From: Blastomussa wellsi
Lineage: Eukaryota; Cnidaria; Anthozoa; Scleractinia; Plerogyridae
NCBI GenBank assembly: GCA_947652115.1
Contig: OX393562.1
Span: 28,503,538 to 28,567,537 of the forward strand
Direction of reading: 5' to 3'
Length of the DNA: 64,000 nucleotides
Part shown: positions 61,401-64,000 of the stretch, one piece after another
Layout of the letters: every line of letters begins with the position of its first letter
How positions within the stretch are numbered: the first letter of the stretch is position 1
Program-made: the position numbers and the translations under genes
The notes under the pieces: generated by a model
Database searches by the model: none
Told to the model about the DNA's origin: nothing
What the model saw: only the letters and a program-made list of their open reading frames with translations

Positions 61401-62160
61401 AGGTAACCAGTCGCCTAGATAACCAATAAACTCTAGCCAACTCTAGCCCTATACCAATATGGCGGGTCCATATTGGTGCGAGAAATTTCGACGAATATCT
61501 GAAGTTTGGAATAACGCACACGCCTGAAACTTGGAGAAGTGTTTTCTTTATTCATATTCCATAATATCGTAGTTTCTTGACTCTATCCACTGAATGGTTT
61601 TCGATTTATTTTCTTTTTTGGTCACGTGAGTGAAAACGCTCTATTAAGTATTTAGGTAAAGAAAGTCAAGAATATTTTATTGTTCAAGTCAAAAAAATTT
61701 TATCTTCGTTGCTCTTCATTTCTGATTCACTCTCTTAAAATGTAAAGAAAACAAAACGCAGACACACAAAATGTCTGTATATAGAAGGCGAATGGCAGAG
61801 CCGTTTACTGTTCAGTAGAATTTAAAGACTTAAAACAAATTCCTGATAGCGTACTTTATACATTCGAGATGACCAAATCTTACCCTTCTCTTTGACCACA
61901 GGGGTGAGATGTTGGAGGATCCTATTTGCTTTTCATCTCCAAGGTCTCCAAGAATACAGCGCAGCTACACCAGTATGCTTTCACCATCCATGCCGAGTGT
62001 TGGATATGGGTCTACCTTCTGCGAACCTCAGAACTCGATATCAAGACCTAACACAGCACCCATCCCACCCACCCTGGAGTCACCTAGAGCAAATCCCAGG
62101 ATTACCAGTGCTAAACCACCCCCACTCCCGAGAGGTCAGTCTCTTAAGACTACTTATTGA
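58453..62160 (+). CDS. KIAA2012-like protein, four exons (5' partial, 3' end uncertain)
   Basis: Exons 58453-58734, 58888-59078, 59963-60193 and 61902 to a TGA at 62158-62160, all in one frame (about 320 residues). The block LALPKTFVTRKGAIILFTPS, followed by LKLRTLGNLASSVLEFGKE and VQPGADPDYYLEELKKS, matches in order and spacing the N-terminal part of vertebrate KIAA2012, an uncharacterised protein. The tail is rich in Ser/Pro/Arg (SSPRSPRIQRSYTS, PPPLPRG) and probably disordered. A possible donor at CGAGAG-GTCAGT near 62132 would continue the gene past the stop; KIAA2012 proteins are long, so the last exon may not be terminal. The first exon starts in phase 0 and lacks a start codon. Introns contain the MITEs at 59581-59789 and 60217-60779. 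Confidence 0.75.
59581..59789. mobile_element. hAT-type MITE with perfect 8-bp target duplication
   Basis: CTTTTGTG at 59581-59588 and 59782-59789 flanks a 193-bp element with ends AGGCCCTGTCAGGG and CCCTAACAGGGCCT. The interior repeats GCGACA blocks. An 8-base duplication plus AGGCCCTG ends fits hAT. KIAA2012-like intron 2. Confidence 0.85.
60217..60779. mobile_element. piggyBac-type MITE, TTAA-flanked
   Basis: TTAA at 60217-60220 and 60776-60779 flanks inverted ends CCCATTGGCGCC and GGCGTCAATGGG. 563 bp, no transposase. TTAA target and CCC start are the piggyBac hallmarks. KIAA2012-like intron 3. Confidence 0.8.
60858..60890 (+). repeat. TATG tetranucleotide microsatellite
   Basis: TATG units drifting to GATG, eight or so copies, in the intron between 60194 and 61901. 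Confidence 0.85.
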
Positions 62161-62461
62161 GACTATTAAAGCTTCCCTTGTCCAGGTTCAAGCACATATC
62201 ACCACTAAATATGTTGCCGATTGCACTGCCGCGCGGGAAAACGGGCGTAACACGATTGTTTGGCTTCTGAATGGGGAAGAAATTGTGTGAAAACGGCCCA
62301 CATGCCATATGCCGGACATGTTAATCCATTATCACGAAGTTCCAGTGATCTGGGAAAGTACGTTTTGTCAGAAACGATAGGTCGACGCAGTGGAATGTAT
62401 CGGATACGTTTTCATTCTATGAAAGCATTTATCTATCTGCATAAGATAAATGCATACGAGT

Positions 62462-62676
62462 CTATAGCCAGTGGCCCATCAATCCAAGTTGGCCAGGTTT
62501 CATGGAGCGACAGAGGATTTCTATGGCAAGGTTACCTCCAGCAGGAAATTCGCCGGAGAGGCACTGTGAGAGTAACGGTTCTTGCTTAAGAACACAATGC
62601 AGTGCCCCGGCCAGGGCACGGACAGTCCGATCCGGAGTCCAGCACACTAACCATTAGGCCACTCAGCCTCTAACAT
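62462..62676 (-). mobile_element. tRNA-derived SINE
   Basis: On the minus strand it starts GAGTGGCCTAATGGTTAGTG and TGCTGGACTCCGGATCGG, a tRNA-like A-box region. It then runs through GCCCTGGCCGGGGCACTG, TTGTGTTCTTAAGC and TACTCTCACAGTGCCTCTC, the usual body of a widespread invertebrate SINE. The B-box core (GGTTCGA) appears deleted. It sits between the KIAA2012-like exon and the helicase gene. Confidence 0.75.
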
Positions 62677-62866
62677 CCTAAGTGATAACTCTAACATATT
62701 TGTTTTAGCGGTGGCCAGTGATGGTGACCCAACCTCGTTCCCAGGGTCTTTTCCCTGGCTTGGGGGCGGTGCGGGAAAAGGCCCTGGGATCGGCCGGTCA
62801 CATGATCTCAAACACCCAGATATCTTGGGTGTACTAAATTATCATATGTAAAAAGAAACTTTCAAG
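62677..62866 (+). promoter_or_regulatory. Likely promoter/5' UTR of the RecQ-like gene
   Basis: Short gap between the SINE and the ATG at 62867. It carries an inverted pair CCCAGGGTCTTTTCCC / GGGAAAAGGCCCTGGG (about 62740-62790), which may be another small repeat. No TATA box is clear. Confidence 0.35.
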
Positions 62867-64000
62867 ATGGCGGTCTCTTGTCGTGAACCAAACTTTTCGT
62901 CAGTGCTTCATCGAGTCAGATTTTCTTTAAATAGCGGTGATTTTCCGTCTTTAAATTTGAAACCTCTTCAAATGAAGTGTTTTGAACATATGCTGAAAGG
63001 TCAAGATGTTATTGGAGTCCTTCCTACTGGATTTGGCAAGTCAATGCTCTTTCACCTTCTACCTCACTTCATTCCTGTCAAGACCACGAAGAACATAGTT
63101 ATTGTAGTATGTCCTTTAAATTCGATCATCGAAGACCAGTTGAAAGTTTTTAAAGCTCGGAGGATAACCGCTGATGTCATACAGCTTGCTGTAAGCGAGA
63201 AGGAGCCGGCCGAGAACTTGTTCGGAAATGAACAAGAGCCAAGTGAGCACGTGGTCCCGGATTCAACGACGTTTCCTCGAGATGTTGTAAATGGCAACAC
63301 TTCAATTGTATTCGCCCATCCAGAGGCTCTGTTAAGTAAGGAAGGTCGTGAGCTGATGGGAAGCAAAGTCTTCCAGGACAATGTTGTTGCCTGTATTATT
63401 GACGAAGCTCACTGTGTTGAATTATGGTAAGTGCGTAAAATATTATGTTTATTCGTGTCATGTTTGTTCCAAACTTCATATCTCAGAAATCTAAAACACA
63501 TTTACATCACCGACAGGTATTTATGTTGAGATCACTGCAGAAGTCGGTGGAAACCTACTCTTTTCTACATATATTTACACCGCCCACTGATCCAAAATAT
63601 TGTTTTGTAAAGAAATGATTATCTCTATGGTTGTGTCGCATGTATTTGTCCAAATTAAATTAGTGGAACATCAAACATTGTCTCCATTTTTTTACAACGG
63701 AAACATAATAACAACGAAAGCCAAGGACTAAATAAGCATGTTTACTTCTAAACAAAAATGATTTTCGGCTCAGGGTTTACTTTTCTTTTTCAGGGGTGAA
63801 GAATTTAGAAAAGACTTCAAAGACCTGTCAGTGTTGAAGGCATTTTTTCCCAGTGTACCAACAATGGCTATGACAGCAACAGCACCACCTCATTTATTGA
63901 AAGACTTGAAACAAAGTCTGCGACTGAAAAATGACTGCAAAATTGTTGCACGAAACCCTAACCGAGTATACCTGGACAAGAAAGTGCGTCTGAGTAATCA
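62867..64000 (+). CDS. RecQ-type ATP-dependent DNA helicase, N-terminal part (cut by window edge)
   Basis: Exon 1 is 62867-63426 and exon 2 begins at 63794 and runs to the edge; about 255 residues are visible. Start ATG in CAAGATGGCG. Motif 0 is LKPLQMKCFEHML (Q35), motif I/Walker A is GVLPTGFGKSMLF (about 50-62), motif II is IIDEAHCVELWGEEFR (DEAH, 179-182) and motif III is MTATAPPH (about 213-220). These are the RecQ-family helicase lobe-1 motifs; such enzymes unwind DNA 3' to 5' during repair and recombination. There is no N-terminal extension before the helicase domain, unlike BLM or WRN. A longer spacer with an acidic, Glu-rich stretch (EKEPAENLFGNEQEPSE) separates motif Ia from the following HPEAL block. 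The rest lies beyond the right edge. Which RecQ member cannot be told. Confidence 0.85.

Noticed and set aside
61892..62290. Second frame over the last KIAA2012-like exon
   Set aside because: Out of phase with the upstream exon junction; the in-phase frame has the Ser/Pro-rich tail.

Overview
This is eukaryotic DNA from an early-branching invertebrate, most likely an anthozoan cnidarian such as a stony coral. It is AT-rich, the genes are split into many short exons with GT-AG introns, and small inverted-repeat transposons are dense in introns and between genes. The species call is inference from this texture plus the gene set. Exon borders below were read by eye: donor, acceptor and reading phase were checked at each junction, so the joined frames stay open. 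Where only the acceptor or only one end could be fixed, this is stated.

Layout, left to right. 1-10,959 (minus): the 5' nine exons of an ARID2/BAF200-type chromatin gene, running off the left edge. 15,534-31,730 (minus): a complete 13-exon prosaposin with two saposin-A and three saposin-B domains. 34,682-45,868 (plus): a complete eight-exon TCP11-like gene. 48,287-53,170 (plus): a complete 14-exon gene of 842 codons. By the spacing of its catalytic and zinc-binding residues it looks like a relative of the RAG1/Transib DDE recombinase core. 58,453-about 62,160 (plus): four exons of a KIAA2012-like gene, 5' end not found. 62,867-64,000 (plus): the start of a RecQ-type helicase, cut by the right edge.

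The most interesting locus is the RAG1-like gene. It shows a GDG aspartate, a second aspartate 19 residues before a CxxC, an HxxxxH 208 residues later, and a glutamate 20 residues after that. Recalled mouse RAG1 numbering gives 19, 207, 5 and 20 for the same intervals. A read-through of exon 13 with a nearby AATAAA could give an isoform lacking the catalytic glutamate. No RAG2-like partner and no flanking terminal repeats were seen.

Mobile DNA is abundant: a decayed Penelope-like retroelement with GIY-YIG endonuclease and a hammerhead-like 3' motif, a deleted hAT element, a 5'-truncated LINE tail with 13-bp target duplications, a tRNA-derived SINE, and many MITE-like elements of several types (TTAA, TTA, TA and 8-bp duplications). 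There is no operon-like organisation. The six genes belong to unrelated pathways (chromatin remodelling, lysosomal lipid handling, TCP11 family, transposase-like, cilium-associated candidate, DNA helicase), and their adjacency implies no joint function.
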